From Erwinia amylovora (GTDB taxonomy: Bacteria; Pseudomonadota; Gammaproteobacteria; Enterobacterales; Enterobacteriaceae), in the NCBI RefSeq assembly GCF_017161565.1, contig NZ_CP066796.1, positions 1,612,001 through 1,676,000 on the forward strand: DNA of 64,000 nucleotides. Direction: 5' to 3'. The notes under the pieces are model-generated. The model saw only the letters and a list, made by a program, of their open reading frames with translations. It ran no database searches and was not told the origin of the DNA. Both the position numbers and the translations under genes were made by a program. Below are positions 1 through 9,748 of the stretch, piece by piece (positions within the stretch are counted from its first letter, which is position 1; the number at the start of each line of letters is the position of its first letter).

Positions 1-666
1 AAGTGGCTCATTGCCGTTAGATGCGGAAAAAAAATAAAATGGCTAAAATTTGTATGATTGCAGCCGAAATTTTTTCCAATCTACTGGTAAGGATCGCCTG
101 GTTATTTAACAGGGGTAACCCAAATTGCCACCTATTCACGCAGCATTTAAGGATGAAGCGGCAATAAACAATTGGCGGCCTTCGCTATGAAAGCGGAGTG
201 TATAGTAACGATGCATGGATCCGTTGAATAGCATAAAGAGAGCAAACCAGAAGAGCATTCTGGCAGAAACGGTGGCAGGTGAATATGATTCAAAATGGCT
301 TGATGAGGCGAAAAAAATCGCTCCTGCTGGCCATATAGAAGGGCAGATACCGCCACCAATTATCGCCGTCGTCATGATGGGCCAGGGGATGTAAGTCGTG
401 GAGTCAATCTCAGTTAACCCGGCGGGCTTAAGAGCGAGCCAAATTTGATGCGTGAATATCTGCACAACCATTCACAGAGAACTTTCGCCCGGCAAGTTAA
501 CTATTTTTGTCCAAAAGTTGCCGGGAGTGGCACGGTGCCGTCACGCTAATCAATTTACAAACCATCGTTATGAAAACAATGGCTATAAGTGGCAGCTAGC
601 TCTTACATGTTAGCGCAGCATGTTCACTCATGCCGATCCATGTTGAAAGCCCCCGCGCCTGCAAAA
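1..666. other. Left-edge stretch without a recognisable gene
   Basis: No open frame here looks like a known protein. Two overlapping minus-strand frames between about 136 and 471 give hydrophobic but unfamiliar peptides in conflicting frames, which suggests a relic or chance frames. No terminator or RNA gene was identified. Confidence 0.4.
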
Positions 667-912
667 TTAAAACTCTGCCATCACCAGCCACTGATCGGTT
701 TCTTCAAACATCTCTTCTATAATACGCAGCAGGGTGGATTTATCACTTTTGCTGGCATCGGTTTTAACACCATTAGCCTGCATGGGTTTTACTTTGACCT
801 GCGCATCCGGGAATACGCGCTGAACCCGTTTTTCCAACTCGTTAAGAATTAGCTGTTCAGCATTAGGCAGTCCGGCCACGTTGCGTTTGTCATAGATCAA
901 TTCAACGAACAT
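667..912 (-). CDS. DinI-like family protein (MsgA type)
   Basis: This 81-residue protein has the DinI-family pattern: an N-terminal MFVELIYDKRN strand, a central FPDAQVKVKPM segment and a C-terminal EEMFEETDQWLV helix. The same layout is seen in Salmonella MsgA and other DinI paralogues. DinI itself binds RecA filaments and modulates SOS induction; MsgA has been linked to survival in macrophages. Which role applies here cannot be told from sequence. A good ribosome site (AAGGAG) precedes the ATG. A perfect LexA box 18 bp upstream of the start indicates SOS control. The gene stands alone and the neighbouring ldcA cluster is separate. Confidence 0.88.
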   Translation of the reverse strand: MFVELIYDKRNVAGLPNAEQLILNELEKRVQRVFPDAQVKVKPMQANGVKTDASKSDKSTLLRIIEEMFEETDQWLVMAEF

Positions 913-930
913 TTTTGCTCCTTATTTTTA

Positions 931-946
931 CTGTATAAAAATACAG
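931..946 (-). promoter_or_regulatory. LexA (SOS) box upstream of the DinI-like gene
   Basis: The 16 bases read CTGT-ATAAAAAT-ACAG, an exact match to the LexA consensus CTGT-N8-ACAG with an AT-rich centre. It lies just upstream of the ribosome site of the DinI-like gene, where bound LexA would block transcription. Confidence 0.9.
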
Positions 947-1187
947 GCATATGCTGCCAGGTTCAATAAATTTTTTTTTAAAATTTCATACAGTGCAGAG
1001 CCGTAACGTTGTAATTCTACTGCTGGCTAGTAACAGGGGCAATCAAGCGCACTTTGGAAAACGCTCACAGGCCGTGCCGGCTGCCATAACTTGAATTTTG
1101 ATGGGGAAATATGAAACATGTATTGCCGGGTGAAGGTTAAAAAGCCCAATGTCAATTAATGCGGGTGGGGTGATGGCCGGATTTAAC

Positions 1188-1862
1188 TTAGCCCCCGTCG
1201 TTAGATGCCGAGATAAGGCACAGATCAATCGGGTTATTTTCTGCATCGTCAAGCAGTGCCAGCCACTGGCGCAAATCGACTTCGTGCCAGCCCTGGCGCC
1301 CCACCGTGGTGCTCATCAGGACAACGTCCGGACGGAGTGCGCGATAAAATTTCAGCGTCTGACGCAGTGCACGCGTGTTACTTTCCGCGGCGCGTACTGT
1401 TACCCAGCGCTGGTGTGAAAGCGTGACGGTGTCACCGACGAACAAATAGGTCTTGCCGTAGGGTGAAGCGTAAAGATAGCTGGAGCTGCCGGGGGTATGT
1501 CCTGGCGTTGGCACTACATGAAAACTACCACAGTGGACTTCAGCGCTATTAAACGTAGCATCTGCTTCGGCATAGCGGCTGACATGGCCAATCGCGCGTA
1601 CATGACAGTATAAAGCACTGTTAAAGCGACACTGTAGTTGATGCGTTGCCGGTCCTGCTTCATGCCAGTGAGTCAGGTAATGGCGGATAATGCCGCCGCG
1701 TTCGGCAATAAAATCGTGATCTTCTGGATTCTCCACGCGCGATATCAGTATGTTGCCGCGTAAATGCTGCAATAAGAAACCGTGCATCATTAGATCTGGC
1801 TCATGTTTATTGAGGGTAACCTCAGGAGTGGAAATCCACAGATCTTCATATAACTGCTTCAT
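1188..1862 (-). CDS. MBL-fold metallo-hydrolase
   Basis: The 224-residue protein has metallo-beta-lactamase-fold landmarks in order: a THWHEAGPATH metal-site segment near residue 85, a TPGHTPGSS motif near residue 140 and a VGDTVT segment near 162. The first motif departs from the canonical HxHxDH, having E-A where D-H is usual, so one of the two metal sites may be altered or the substrate unusual. No substrate can be assigned. The ATG overlaps the ldcA stop codon by four bases (ATGA), so the two are probably translated as an operon. Confidence 0.8.
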   Translation of the reverse strand: MKQLYEDLWISTPEVTLNKHEPDLMMHGFLLQHLRGNILISRVENPEDHDFIAERGGIIRHYLTHWHEAGPATHQLQCRFNSALYCHVRAIGHVSRYAEADATFNSAEVHCGSFHVVPTPGHTPGSSSYLYASPYGKTYLFVGDTVTLSHQRWVTVRAAESNTRALRQTLKFYRALRPDVVLMSTTVGRQGWHEVDLRQWLALLDDAENNPIDLCLISASNDGG

Positions 1863-2803
1863 GCCCGATCTCCTGGCAACGGGCGCAGCACAGGATATGC
1901 TGATAGCTGCAGGGTAGCGGATGTTTCATGAACCCTCAGCAAACCGTGCGCGCCAACTGGCAGCGTGACGGTGTCGGCATCGTGTCCAAATGCCAGCCCG
2001 TTTACCACGGGTAGACCGGTCAGATCGCGAATCAGGTTCCAGACACTGTGGAAATCGTAGCCGCTGTCGTATGCGGGCGAGGTTTTTCCGCTAAAGCTGC
2101 CGGTAACGATGGCACGCTGACGGGCCAGAATGCCGCTATGGTGCAGCTGAAGCAGCATACGTTCAATGCGGAAAGGGGATTCGTTGACATCCTCAATCAC
2201 CAAAATGCCCTGTTGGATATCGGGCATCCAGGGAGTACCAATCAGCGCTGCAATCATTGCCAGGTTACCTCCCCACACGATGCCACTGACCTGAAGTTGC
2301 TGCGGAGAAGTTGCCCATTCAAGCGTTATTTCAGGCGTTGTCAGCGCCTGCCAGAAATGGTTAATGGTAAATTCAGACACAACTTCAGCGCCAAAATTAC
2401 CAGCCAGCATCGGCGCACTAAAGCTTTGCAAGCCACTTTGTGCCAGCAGGGCCAGCTGAATGGCGGTGAAGTCACTGTGGCCACAAATAGCCAACGGTGC
2501 AGCATGCAGGCGCTGGCGTAGCGCGGCATAGTCGATATTCGATAACAGACGACTGGCACCGTAGCCGCCGCGCACCGCCAGCACAATATCCGGCAGCGTA
2601 TCCAGCTGCGCCAGCTCGTTGATATCCTGCAGGCGCTGGTTATCATTACCGGCGAAGCGCCGATCGCGTCGGGTAATGATGCCGCTATTTTCAACCCTGT
2701 GGCCAAGAGCCTGCAGGCGGGCGATACCGCGTGCCGCAGCTGACTGATTTTGGCAGTAGCCGGAAGGGGCAACCAGATGAATAGTGCGTGGCGTGATGTG
2801 CAT
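1859..2803 (-). CDS. ldcA: Muramoyltetrapeptide (LD-) carboxypeptidase
   Basis: LdcA is a cytoplasmic serine peptidase of family S66. It removes the terminal D-Ala from recycled murein tetrapeptides. Visible landmarks are the N-terminal HLVAPSGY, VRGGYGASRLL, the nucleophile region CGHSDFTA, and LVIEDVNESPFRIERML. I chose the ATG at 2803 because GGGAG lies just upstream and the product (314 residues) then begins at the usual place; an upstream in-frame start at 2902 adds an unrelated 33-residue tail. It is divergent from emtA, as in E. coli, and overlaps the downstream metallo-hydrolase gene. Confidence 0.93.
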   Translation of the reverse strand: MHITPRTIHLVAPSGYCQNQSAAARGIARLQALGHRVENSGIITRRDRRFAGNDNQRLQDINELAQLDTLPDIVLAVRGGYGASRLLSNIDYAALRQRLHAAPLAICGHSDFTAIQLALLAQSGLQSFSAPMLAGNFGAEVVSEFTINHFWQALTTPEITLEWATSPQQLQVSGIVWGGNLAMIAALIGTPWMPDIQQGILVIEDVNESPFRIERMLLQLHHSGILARQRAIVTGSFSGKTSPAYDSGYDFHSVWNLIRDLTGLPVVNGLAFGHDADTVTLPVGAHGLLRVHETSATLQLSAYPVLRPLPGDRA

Positions 2804-2996
2804 AATGCTCCCTGAAACGATTTTTATCACCGCGGTGGAGTGTTTACCGCTCAGTGCTGTCCAATTGCGGTCGATGATGACGAATCGAAGCAGAGAAGTC
2901 ATCCTGCCAAAGCATAAATTAAGATTAATGGTAATTTTCTGAGGGCGGGTTCACCGTATGATAGATGCTAAGCCAAGACAAAGAGGATAAAACAGC

Positions 2997-3632
2997 GTGA
3001 GTAAAAGCGTGGGAATCGCGGCACTTGTCGCAACAGTCATGTTGGCAGGCTGTGCCGGTAAGCATGAAAATAGCAGCGGTCTTAAGCCCAATAAGGCATT
3101 AACTCAGGCGTCTCCGGCAACGGTAGCGTCATCCTGGTCAATGGTGACGGAACAGGCAGCGCAGCGAAACGGAGTGGAACAAAAACTTGTCGAGGCAATT
3201 ATCACGGTTGAATCGGGGGGCAATCCGACGGTAGTCAGTAAATCGAATGCTATTGGATTGATGCAGATTAAAGCTTCAACGGCAGGTCGCGAAGTTTATC
3301 GTGCACAAGGTCGGGGAGGTGAGCCAACAAACGCCGAACTGCGAGATCCGGTCAAGAATATTAATATTGGCACCGCCTATCTGCGTATTTTGCAGCAGCA
3401 GCAGTTGGCTGGCATACGCGACCCTGAAACGCTGCGCTATGCGACCATTGTGTCTTATGCTAATGGAGCAGGTGCGCTTCTGCGCACCTTCGCAAGCGAT
3501 CGTGACGAGGCGATTGCAATGATTAATGCCATGAGTCCTGAAGATTTTTACCAGCACGTGCAGACAAAACATCCGGCAGCTCAGGCCCCGCGCTATTTGT
3601 GGAAAGTGACTACCGTCTACCGTACTATCTAA
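2997..3632 (+). CDS. emtA: Membrane-bound endo-type lytic transglycosylase A
   Basis: EmtA (MltE) is an outer-membrane lipoprotein that cleaves the glycan strands of peptidoglycan. The product starts at GTG with an AGAGG ribosome site and carries a lipobox MLAGC (Cys19). The SLT catalytic core has the Glu in VESGGNP, followed by SNAIGLMQIK and the NINIGTAYL helix. Length (211 residues) fits the family. The emtA-ldcA divergent arrangement matches E. coli. Confidence 0.94.
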   Translation: MSKSVGIAALVATVMLAGCAGKHENSSGLKPNKALTQASPATVASSWSMVTEQAAQRNGVEQKLVEAIITVESGGNPTVVSKSNAIGLMQIKASTAGREVYRAQGRGGEPTNAELRDPVKNINIGTAYLRILQQQQLAGIRDPETLRYATIVSYANGAGALLRTFASDRDEAIAMINAMSPEDFYQHVQTKHPAAQAPRYLWKVTTVYRTI

Positions 3633-3695
3633 CCTTTACTCTTAACGGTTGGCTTTATCCTTGGCCAGCCGTTTCATTGAGAATATGACCTGCTG

Positions 3696-4304
3696 TCATT
3701 CACGCTCCTGTACGGCATTGAGATAAATAAAACGCAGACTCAGCCGCGAGGTGACGATAGTTTCACATTTACCCCCGACTTCGCTGTGGTTGTAAATGGA
3801 TATCAGCCGTACATCAACCACGAAACGACCCTATTCGCCCATCTCAAGGCGAAGGTTTTGATGCTGTCACCGCATTTCAATGAGTCGGGAACGGTGCCGT
3901 CAGAAAGCGCCGCGATGCCGCCGATAGCGATATGCTGCAAACGCAGGCGCCCCTCACCAGATCCATCCGGCCACGCCATATAGCTGTAAAAGACCGGGTT
4001 GGCAGGCGCACTGACGCGGAAAAATGAATCATCCAAAGCGGGTCGGGTAATGTGCTTGTGAAGCTGGCAACCCCTCATATACACTCATCGCTAATGAGTC
4101 GGTAAACAATCCGGTCCACGCCCCACTGGTTTCAGTAATGATGTGAAGGCGATACGCCTCTTTTGCCAACTGATTATCATCGTCATGCCTGCTCAAATTG
4201 ATGACCATACCGGATATATCTGTATACAGCAGTCGGGTAATAAACTGACCGGGCTGATGTGAAACTCGTATTGGCGTCTGATTACGTAGCCGATCTCGCA
4301 GCAC
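3696..4304 (-). pseudogene. Frameshifted remnant of an unrecognised protein
   Basis: Three consecutive minus-strand frames look like pieces of one protein. The first (4304 to about 4030) ends in ASQAHYPTR. The second (about 4084 to 3803) contains SAPANPVFYSYMAWPDG and ends in NRVVSW. A third segment contains RLISIYNHSEVGG and ends at a TGA at 3696-3698. The pieces overlap exactly where frame shifts would be needed, and their composition resembles ordinary coding sequence. I do not recognise the family, so no function is offered. The joins were deduced by eye. Confidence 0.4.
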
Positions 4305-4540
4305 TGCCAGCGTCCCCTGTTTTAAATACTGCCCTTAATCGCCCTGCTCCACGTCCGCTCCTGTCGAAGTCCTCACTATGGTTCAGTAACGCCTGTCGGC
4401 TTAGCTGGTAATGGCTTTACAGCAAATTTGCCGAATTAGTAAGATACTTTAGATTTAAATCACAGAGTTAGAAACATCGCCTATACTTACTGCGTCCTGT
4501 AGGGTGACGAGTTTAATCAGTAAATCTTAAGGAGTTTTTA

Positions 4541-4789
4541 ATGGGTATTCTTTCGTGGATCATCTTTGGTTTGATCGCAGGTATTATTGCCAAGTGGATT
4601 ATGCCAGGTAAAGATGGCGGCGGGCTGTTTATCACTGTGATTCTGGGAGTGATTGGTGCGGTCGTTGGTGGCTGGATCAGTACATTCTTTGGTTTTGGCC
4701 GGGTAGACGGTTTTAACTTCGGCAGTTTCGTGGTCGCGATAATTGGTGCCATCGTGGTGCTGTGGATTTATCGCAAAGTGCGTAGCTGA
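4541..4789 (+). CDS. ymgE: GlsB/YeaQ/YmgE family stress-response membrane protein
   Basis: This 82-residue, Gly-rich inner-membrane protein has three hydrophobic segments and the family pattern GLIAGIIAKWIMPG, then GVIGAVVGGW, ending in WIYRK. The family is called transglycosylase-associated in older annotation but no enzyme activity is established. It has a strong AAGGAG ribosome site, and a rho-independent terminator follows at once. Its position beside treA matches E. coli, supporting the ymgE name. Confidence 0.88.
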   Translation: MGILSWIIFGLIAGIIAKWIMPGKDGGGLFITVILGVIGAVVGGWISTFFGFGRVDGFNFGSFVVAIIGAIVVLWIYRKVRS

Positions 4790-4812
4790 TTTCGAGCTGC
4801 TGCATGAATTAG

Positions 4813-4838
4813 AGGGAGGCTTAAGCCTCCCTTTTTTT
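4813..4838 (+). terminator. Rho-independent terminator after ymgE
   Basis: A perfect 20-base inverted repeat (AGGGAGGC-TTAA-GCCTCCCT core) is followed by a run of T residues on the plus strand. Confidence 0.93.
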
Positions 4839-4872
4839 GGTCATCTTCCCTTATTGCGGGGGCAAACCGCGA

Positions 4873-6549
4873 TTACTGATTTGTTTTGCCGCCGTTAAGA
4901 TCGCCTGCATTGTTACAGGCCACGCCTTGTGGGCAGTAGAGATCCATCAGTTTCAGCGCCACCGCGTTAGTCCAGCCAAATCCATCCTGCAGCGGATACT
5001 CTCCACCGTCGGCTCGCGCTTTGCCCTCAACCACGTATTTTTCTACCAGCTTGTGCTCATTATCATAGGTTGCCTGTACGCTGTTCAGGAAACGCAGGGC
5101 AATGTCTTTCGCCAGCTGCTGTTGACCGTATTGGTTCAACCCCTCGACGGCAACCCATTGCAATGGCGCCCAGCCATTAGGCGCATCCCACTGTTGGTCG
5201 GTTTTTACCATGGTGGTGACCAGCCCACCTTCTTTCAGCAGGTGCTTGTCGACGGCGTTGGCGGTTTGGCGTGCCCGTTCGTCAGTCGCTGCCTGCACAT
5301 ACAGCGGGAATAATGCGGCGGCGGTCAGCTGTGGGCGCACCCTGGCTCTCTGCCAGTCGTAATCGGCGTACCAGCCCTGTTTTTCATCCCACAGATAGCG
5401 GCCGATAGCGGTTTTTCGCCGTTCGGCCTGCTGCTGATAATGTTGGCTTGCAGCAGGGTTATTGGCTATTTTGCTGGCGCGTGCAAGAGTGATTTCCAGG
5501 TGGTAAATGAGCGCATTGAGATCGACCGGCAGAATTTTCGTGGTGCGAATGGTCGCGAGATCGTCCGGTTTATCGAGCCAGCGCGAACTGAAATCCCAAC
5601 CGGACGCTGCTCCGGCGCGCAAATCACGGTACAGCTGTGCTTTATCGTGGCCTGTCACTTTCTGTGCAGTGGTGATGTCGTCCATCCATGATTCCGTGCG
5701 CGGCACCTCGCGCTCATCCCAGTAGCGATTCAGCAACGTGCCGTCGGGTAACTTCACTACGCGCTGGATCGCGCTACCGGCCTGCAGCTGTTTGCTGTCT
5801 GTGCCAGCCATCCAATAGTGATACTCTTTTTCCAACTGCGGCAGATAATGGCTGTATATTTTGTCACCGCCGTGCCGCGCCAGTAGATCAACCATCATGC
5901 TGAAGAAAGGCGGCTGCGAACGGCTAAGATAGTAATTGCGGTTCCCGTTAGGAATATGTCCATATTGATCCAACTGATAGGCGAAGTTATCCACCATATC
6001 CTGCACCCGATCCCAGTGACCACTTTCCGCCAGCCCCAGCATAGTGAAATAGCTATCCCAGTAATAAACCTCGCGAAAACGGCCGCCGGGTACCACATAG
6101 GGATTAGGCAAGGGCAGTAGTGAATCCCACTGATTTTTCGCCTGTGATGAGCGTGTGAGTATCGGCCACAGGGCATTAATATGAGCACGCAGGCTTTGGC
6201 CAGGCGGTGAAACATAAGTTTCACCAGTGACGGGCAGGGTAAAATTGGCGGCTATGAAATGCTTAAGATCGAAATTCTGCTGCATTTTCTGCATCTGCCA
6301 GTCGCTAAGAATTAATGTTGGATCGTTATTGGGGACGGCATCGGCAAAGGTTTTCTGGTCGGGATAGAGGTTTGCCGCCTGCACCGCAGCAAACAGTGGC
6401 CCCAGCCGTACATCGGGCGGCTGAAGGTGATTATTGAAAAGCTGCTGACCTTCTTGCGCCTGGACGGCACAGCTGGCCACTAATGCGCCAGCCAGCAGCA
6501 GAGGGGCAAAAAGGGGAATATGCAATTGATGCCTGGAAGGTATTCTCAT
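4873..6549 (-). CDS. treA: Periplasmic trehalase
   Basis: TreA (glycoside hydrolase family 37) splits trehalose to two glucose in the periplasm. The start at 6549 gives a signal peptide with a basic N-terminus and the hydrophobic [19 protein letters not shown], and has GGAGAG upstream. Both trehalase signatures are present: [15 protein letters not shown] and [13 protein letters not shown]. The regions holding the catalytic acids, GWDFSSRW and [12 protein letters not shown], are intact. The 558-residue length is normal. The 289 bp upstream of the start, up to the end of argC, hold no other gene and presumably contain its promoter. Confidence 0.95.
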   Translation of the reverse strand: MRIPSRHQLHIPLFAPLLLAGALVASCAVQAQEGQQLFNNHLQPPDVRLGPLFAAVQAANLYPDQKTFADAVPNNDPTLILSDWQMQKMQQNFDLKHFIAANFTLPVTGETYVSPPGQSLRAHINALWPILTRSSQAKNQWDSLLPLPNPYVVPGGRFREVYYWDSYFTMLGLAESGHWDRVQDMVDNFAYQLDQYGHIPNGNRNYYLSRSQPPFFSMMVDLLARHGGDKIYSHYLPQLEKEYHYWMAGTDSKQLQAGSAIQRVVKLPDGTLLNRYWDEREVPRTESWMDDITTAQKVTGHDKAQLYRDLRAGAASGWDFSSRWLDKPDDLATIRTTKILPVDLNALIYHLEITLARASKIANNPAASQHYQQQAERRKTAIGRYLWDEKQGWYADYDWQRARVRPQLTAAALFPLYVQAATDERARQTANAVDKHLLKEGGLVTTMVKTDQQWDAPNGWAPLQWVAVEGLNQYGQQQLAKDIALRFLNSVQATYDNEHKLVEKYVVEGKARADGGEYPLQDGFGWTNAVALKLMDLYCPQGVACNNAGDLNGGKTNQ

Positions 6550-6838
6550 CGGGTACTCTCCATTTATATGTCGGTTTTGAATGTTATTAAGCATATACAG
6601 AACCTTAAACCATCTGTGGCAATCGGACGTCGTGGGAACGACAAAGTGTGAATCAGGGAGGGATTTTGCGACCTTTAGTAGGGTGACTCAGGCTGAAATG
6701 GCGGCCCGGACGAGTGATTTGACTTCAGAGACACTTTTTCAGCGTTGTCAGTCGCTGTTGCTCATTGGCGCAGGAGTAGCGCGGCGGGGTAATAAGACGA
6801 CAGGCCGGCGGGGACGACCAGGGCCCCCGCATAACCCT

Positions 6839-7768
6839 TCAGAGGTTAACGCAGGTCTCTTCTGCCAGACCGAGCATCAGGTTCAGGTTCTGCACGGCGG
6901 CACCCGAAGCCCCTTTACCCAGGTTATCCAGCCGTGATGCTAAAATGCACTGACGCTGCTGTGGGTGGCTGAAGACGAACAGCTCTAATTGATTGGTATT
7001 ATTCAGCGCTTCCGGCAGCAGATAGGGCGCGCTGTGCTCATCCATGGCGTTCAGGGGATTGACCTTAATAAACAGTTGGCCGGCGTAATAGTCTGCCAGC
7101 GCCTGCTGTAACGGCTCGCTGTCAATGCCATTTAAAGGGATGAACACCAGCATGCCCTGTGCGTAGTCACCGACCGCAGGTTGTAAAATGGGCCGGCTAC
7201 TCAGACCGCTCCACGCCTTAATCTCTTTAATATGTTTATGATCAAAGTCCAGACCGTAAGCAGCATAACCGGTGCCCGCCTGGCAATACCGCTCGATCAT
7301 CTGCTTGCCGCCGCCGCTGTAACCGGAAATCGCGTTGATTGCCAGCTGGCAGTCTGGCTTCAACAGACCATTTCGAATCAGTGGCGCCAGCAGGGCAATA
7401 GCCCCCGTAGCATAACAGCCCGGGTTAGATACATGGCTGGCGCCGCTGATTTTATCACGTTGTTCAGGAGCAAGCTCTGGCAGGCCGTATACCCAGCCGG
7501 CATCCACCCGGTGAGCGGAACTGGCATCCAGCACGCGTGCACCCACCTCGTCGGCCAGCGCTACCGCTTCCCGCGCCGCGGCATCCGGCAGGCAAAGGAT
7601 ACTGACATCAGCCTGTTTCATCAGCGCCTGACGGGCGGCGGCATCTTTGCGCTGTGCTTCATCAATCTGTAGCATTTCAATCTGAGGGTGACGGGCTAAT
7701 CGTTTCTGGATCTGCAATCCGGTCGTGCCTGCCTGGCCGTCGATAAACACGCGATATTTCTGACTCAT
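6839..7768 (-). CDS. argC: N-acetyl-gamma-glutamyl-phosphate reductase, type 2
   Basis: ArgC carries out the NADPH-dependent third step of arginine synthesis. The 309-residue length and the features FIDGQAGTTGLQI (nucleotide binding), DASSAHRV, the catalytic Cys in SNPGCYATG and ISGYSGGGKQMIE place it in the shorter type 2 class rather than the standard argCBH enzyme of enterobacteria. It sits alone, away from argBH. The genome may therefore carry a second, conventional argC elsewhere. Confidence 0.9.
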   Translation of the reverse strand: MSQKYRVFIDGQAGTTGLQIQKRLARHPQIEMLQIDEAQRKDAAARQALMKQADVSILCLPDAAAREAVALADEVGARVLDASSAHRVDAGWVYGLPELAPEQRDKISGASHVSNPGCYATGAIALLAPLIRNGLLKPDCQLAINAISGYSGGGKQMIERYCQAGTGYAAYGLDFDHKHIKEIKAWSGLSSRPILQPAVGDYAQGMLVFIPLNGIDSEPLQQALADYYAGQLFIKVNPLNAMDEHSAPYLLPEALNNTNQLELFVFSHPQQRQCILASRLDNLGKGASGAAVQNLNLMLGLAEETCVNL

Positions 7769-7902
7769 TACGGTTTAAGCCTTGAGTAATTAAAAACAGT
7801 GCATCAGATTATGCGAGATTTAGGTCGCGGGGTAAATAAATAATGACTGATTATCTGTTTTTTTTGCATAAAAAGTCATTTCTTGCCAGAGGCGTAAGCG
7901 CC

Positions 7903-8626
7903 TCACCGCGCGTGATCCCGATTTTTTAAGGCGTGAAATGGCTGTTGACGAGAATGAAGCATAAAGGCGACAACGCCGCGATACCAGGGGGAGGCGACCA
8001 GACGCTGTTCGTCCTGCTGCCGCCACAGGCCGTGCTGCACAACGCCCAGTCGAAAGGGAATGCGCAGTCTGGCCAGCGCTGGAAAGTCATCGGCGTAATT
8101 CGGCACCGTATGCCGTCCCGGGTCACAACCAGCTCACGATCGGCAGGGCATTCAGCGTGGCAAGATGACCGGTTTTAGCCCAGTCCGGCAGGCCGGTTAC
8201 CCCCAGCGCATATTCAGCAGGCATCAAGTTTCTCAACCGCTGTAAAAATTGCCCGTAGCCTTCGAGCCGCCAGGTAGCGGCATCGAAATCGATTTGCAGG
8301 CCGATGACATGATTTCCGCCCAGTCGCCAGCGCTGCATCAGGCGTATGATACGCATCAACATCTCATCGGCTATGTCCAGCGTGTTGATACGTACGGTTA
8401 ACCAGATTTGCGGAAAATTTAAGTGGCTAACCGGCAACCCAAGGGGTTCGAACTTTATTTGCCCCCGGCGGGGCACCCCGTCTCCCTGATGCAGATAAAC
8501 GGTGCGGGCAGCACGCATCTCTGCCCCGGGTTTTACTCCGGACCAAAGCCAGAATGCCTGATAATCCCCGGCATTGACCTGCTGAAGCGCGCGCCGGTGA
8601 GCAGTACGGTGCGCCAGTAAGGCAGA
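7903..8626 (-). pseudogene. DUF3142 family protein, frameshifted
   Basis: The reading runs from about 8626 through GDYQAFWLWSGVKPG, VSHLNFPQIWLTVRIN, QIDFDAATWRLEGY and YALGVTGLPDWAKTG, then meets a stop after LNALPIVSWL at 8123. The C-terminal part, NYADDFPALARLRIPFRLG to SPWYRGVVAFML, continues in another frame to 7903. These blocks match my recollection of DUF3142 proteins, whose function is unknown. At least two frame changes around 8100-8150 mean the full protein cannot be made. It lies directly downstream of another decayed gene. Confidence 0.75.
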
Positions 8627-9290
8627 TCACCAATAATATTTGAGTTTTTTTGCCCATATACTGCCTGGATAATCATTTTTCAACTGACTGAACCAGCGTT
8701 GTCGCTGCGCTATGCTGACTTCATTGCCGCCGCAGGCATGATATCCTGACGGGGCATAACACATGACGGCACGGTATAACGCGTAGCTTTGATCTGCGGT
8801 TTCAGCTTTATTATTAACAATGATCTGCCGGTAATAATGCTGACGATCGGGTTGCCCGCGCGGGCGGTCGTCCTTCACCACGCTGTCCAGCGCACCGTTG
8901 CCCCCGGTTTCTGCCCACAGGCTTACCCTCACCGATGTGGTGCGGAAGAACTCGCCAGGGCAGTTTAACGCGTGGCTGTCGCCATCTTTTTGGCTCAGAC
9001 GGGTGACAACCTCCTCAAGTCGCGGGCAGCGATAGCCCGTTGCTGCCTGTGCTCCTGACCAGTCAAAGTGGTTCAGCTGTACATCGTCAAAGGCTGGTGC
9101 CACCAAGGGGTGAGCAACAAAGCGAATTAAATCTTTATCCTGCAACCAGTCGGCGTAACGTTGTTCGGTTAAATCCCTCACCAGCATCGTGTGCAGGTCG
9201 AGCTGTTTTTTCTTGCTGGCGAGGCGTCACAGGTTGTCCCGGGTGTCGTTAGTGATGTCCAGCACCGGCGGGCTGATAGGATAACAGCCG
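8627..9290 (-). pseudogene. Conserved hypothetical protein, 5' end broken
   Basis: An open frame of 186 codons from 9187 ends in IWAKKLKYYW, but its first ATG has no ribosome site. Upstream, in the same frame, coding-like sequence (GCYPISPPVLDITND) is cut by a TGA at 9227-9229, and another TGA lies a few codons further up. It therefore looks like the C-terminal part of a larger exported protein that is found next to DUF3142 genes in related bacteria. This is a family-level recollection and no function is known. With the DUF3142 relic it forms a two-gene decayed operon. Confidence 0.65.
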
Positions 9291-9748
9291 GTTGTACCTC
9301 ATAAGCAGCCGAAGCCGTCTGATGAAGCAAATGCCTGAAAACTCGCCATCCGCGGTGCCAGTATGGACAGGGATATCCATGTTTTACACCAATTCATTAT
9401 CCTGAAGGTGATCAAGCGTTGGCCCAATCGAGCATCTTAATCGGAAAGGTCCTGTTCCTCTGTGACGAGGCAAACAGCTTGTCGTAGCGGTAGCGTTGTC
9501 CGTGCCCGACGGGTTGACATCCCTCCCGGCCATTAAGGTTGACCTGAGGCTAAATCAGAAAGGCGCAAGTCAATAGCTGGCAGCGATCACAATATTGGCC
9601 TGCAGATCGCAAAGCTGGAAGGAGCTGAAGCGGTCATTAAGGCCAGCCATCTCACCATGGCTGGCCATTCTGGTTCCGGGCCTGCTGCTCTGCTTATTTC
9701 AAGGATGCAGCATGATGCCTGCACCCGGGGAAATAAAAGCAGTAAAGG
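9291..9748. other. Non-coding stretch with a 10-bp inverted repeat
   Basis: No credible gene is visible. An inverted repeat (GGCCAGCCAT, 6-base loop, ATGGCTGGCC) at 9641-9666 could form a stable hairpin, but it lacks a T tract in either direction. It may be an mRNA 3'-end structure for the downstream edge of fumA or a relic. Confidence 0.45.

Noticed and set aside
9641..9666. Inverted repeat as a rho-independent terminator for fumA
   Set aside because: It lacks a T tract in either direction and lies about 80 bp past the gene end; kept only as a hairpin in the stretch note.
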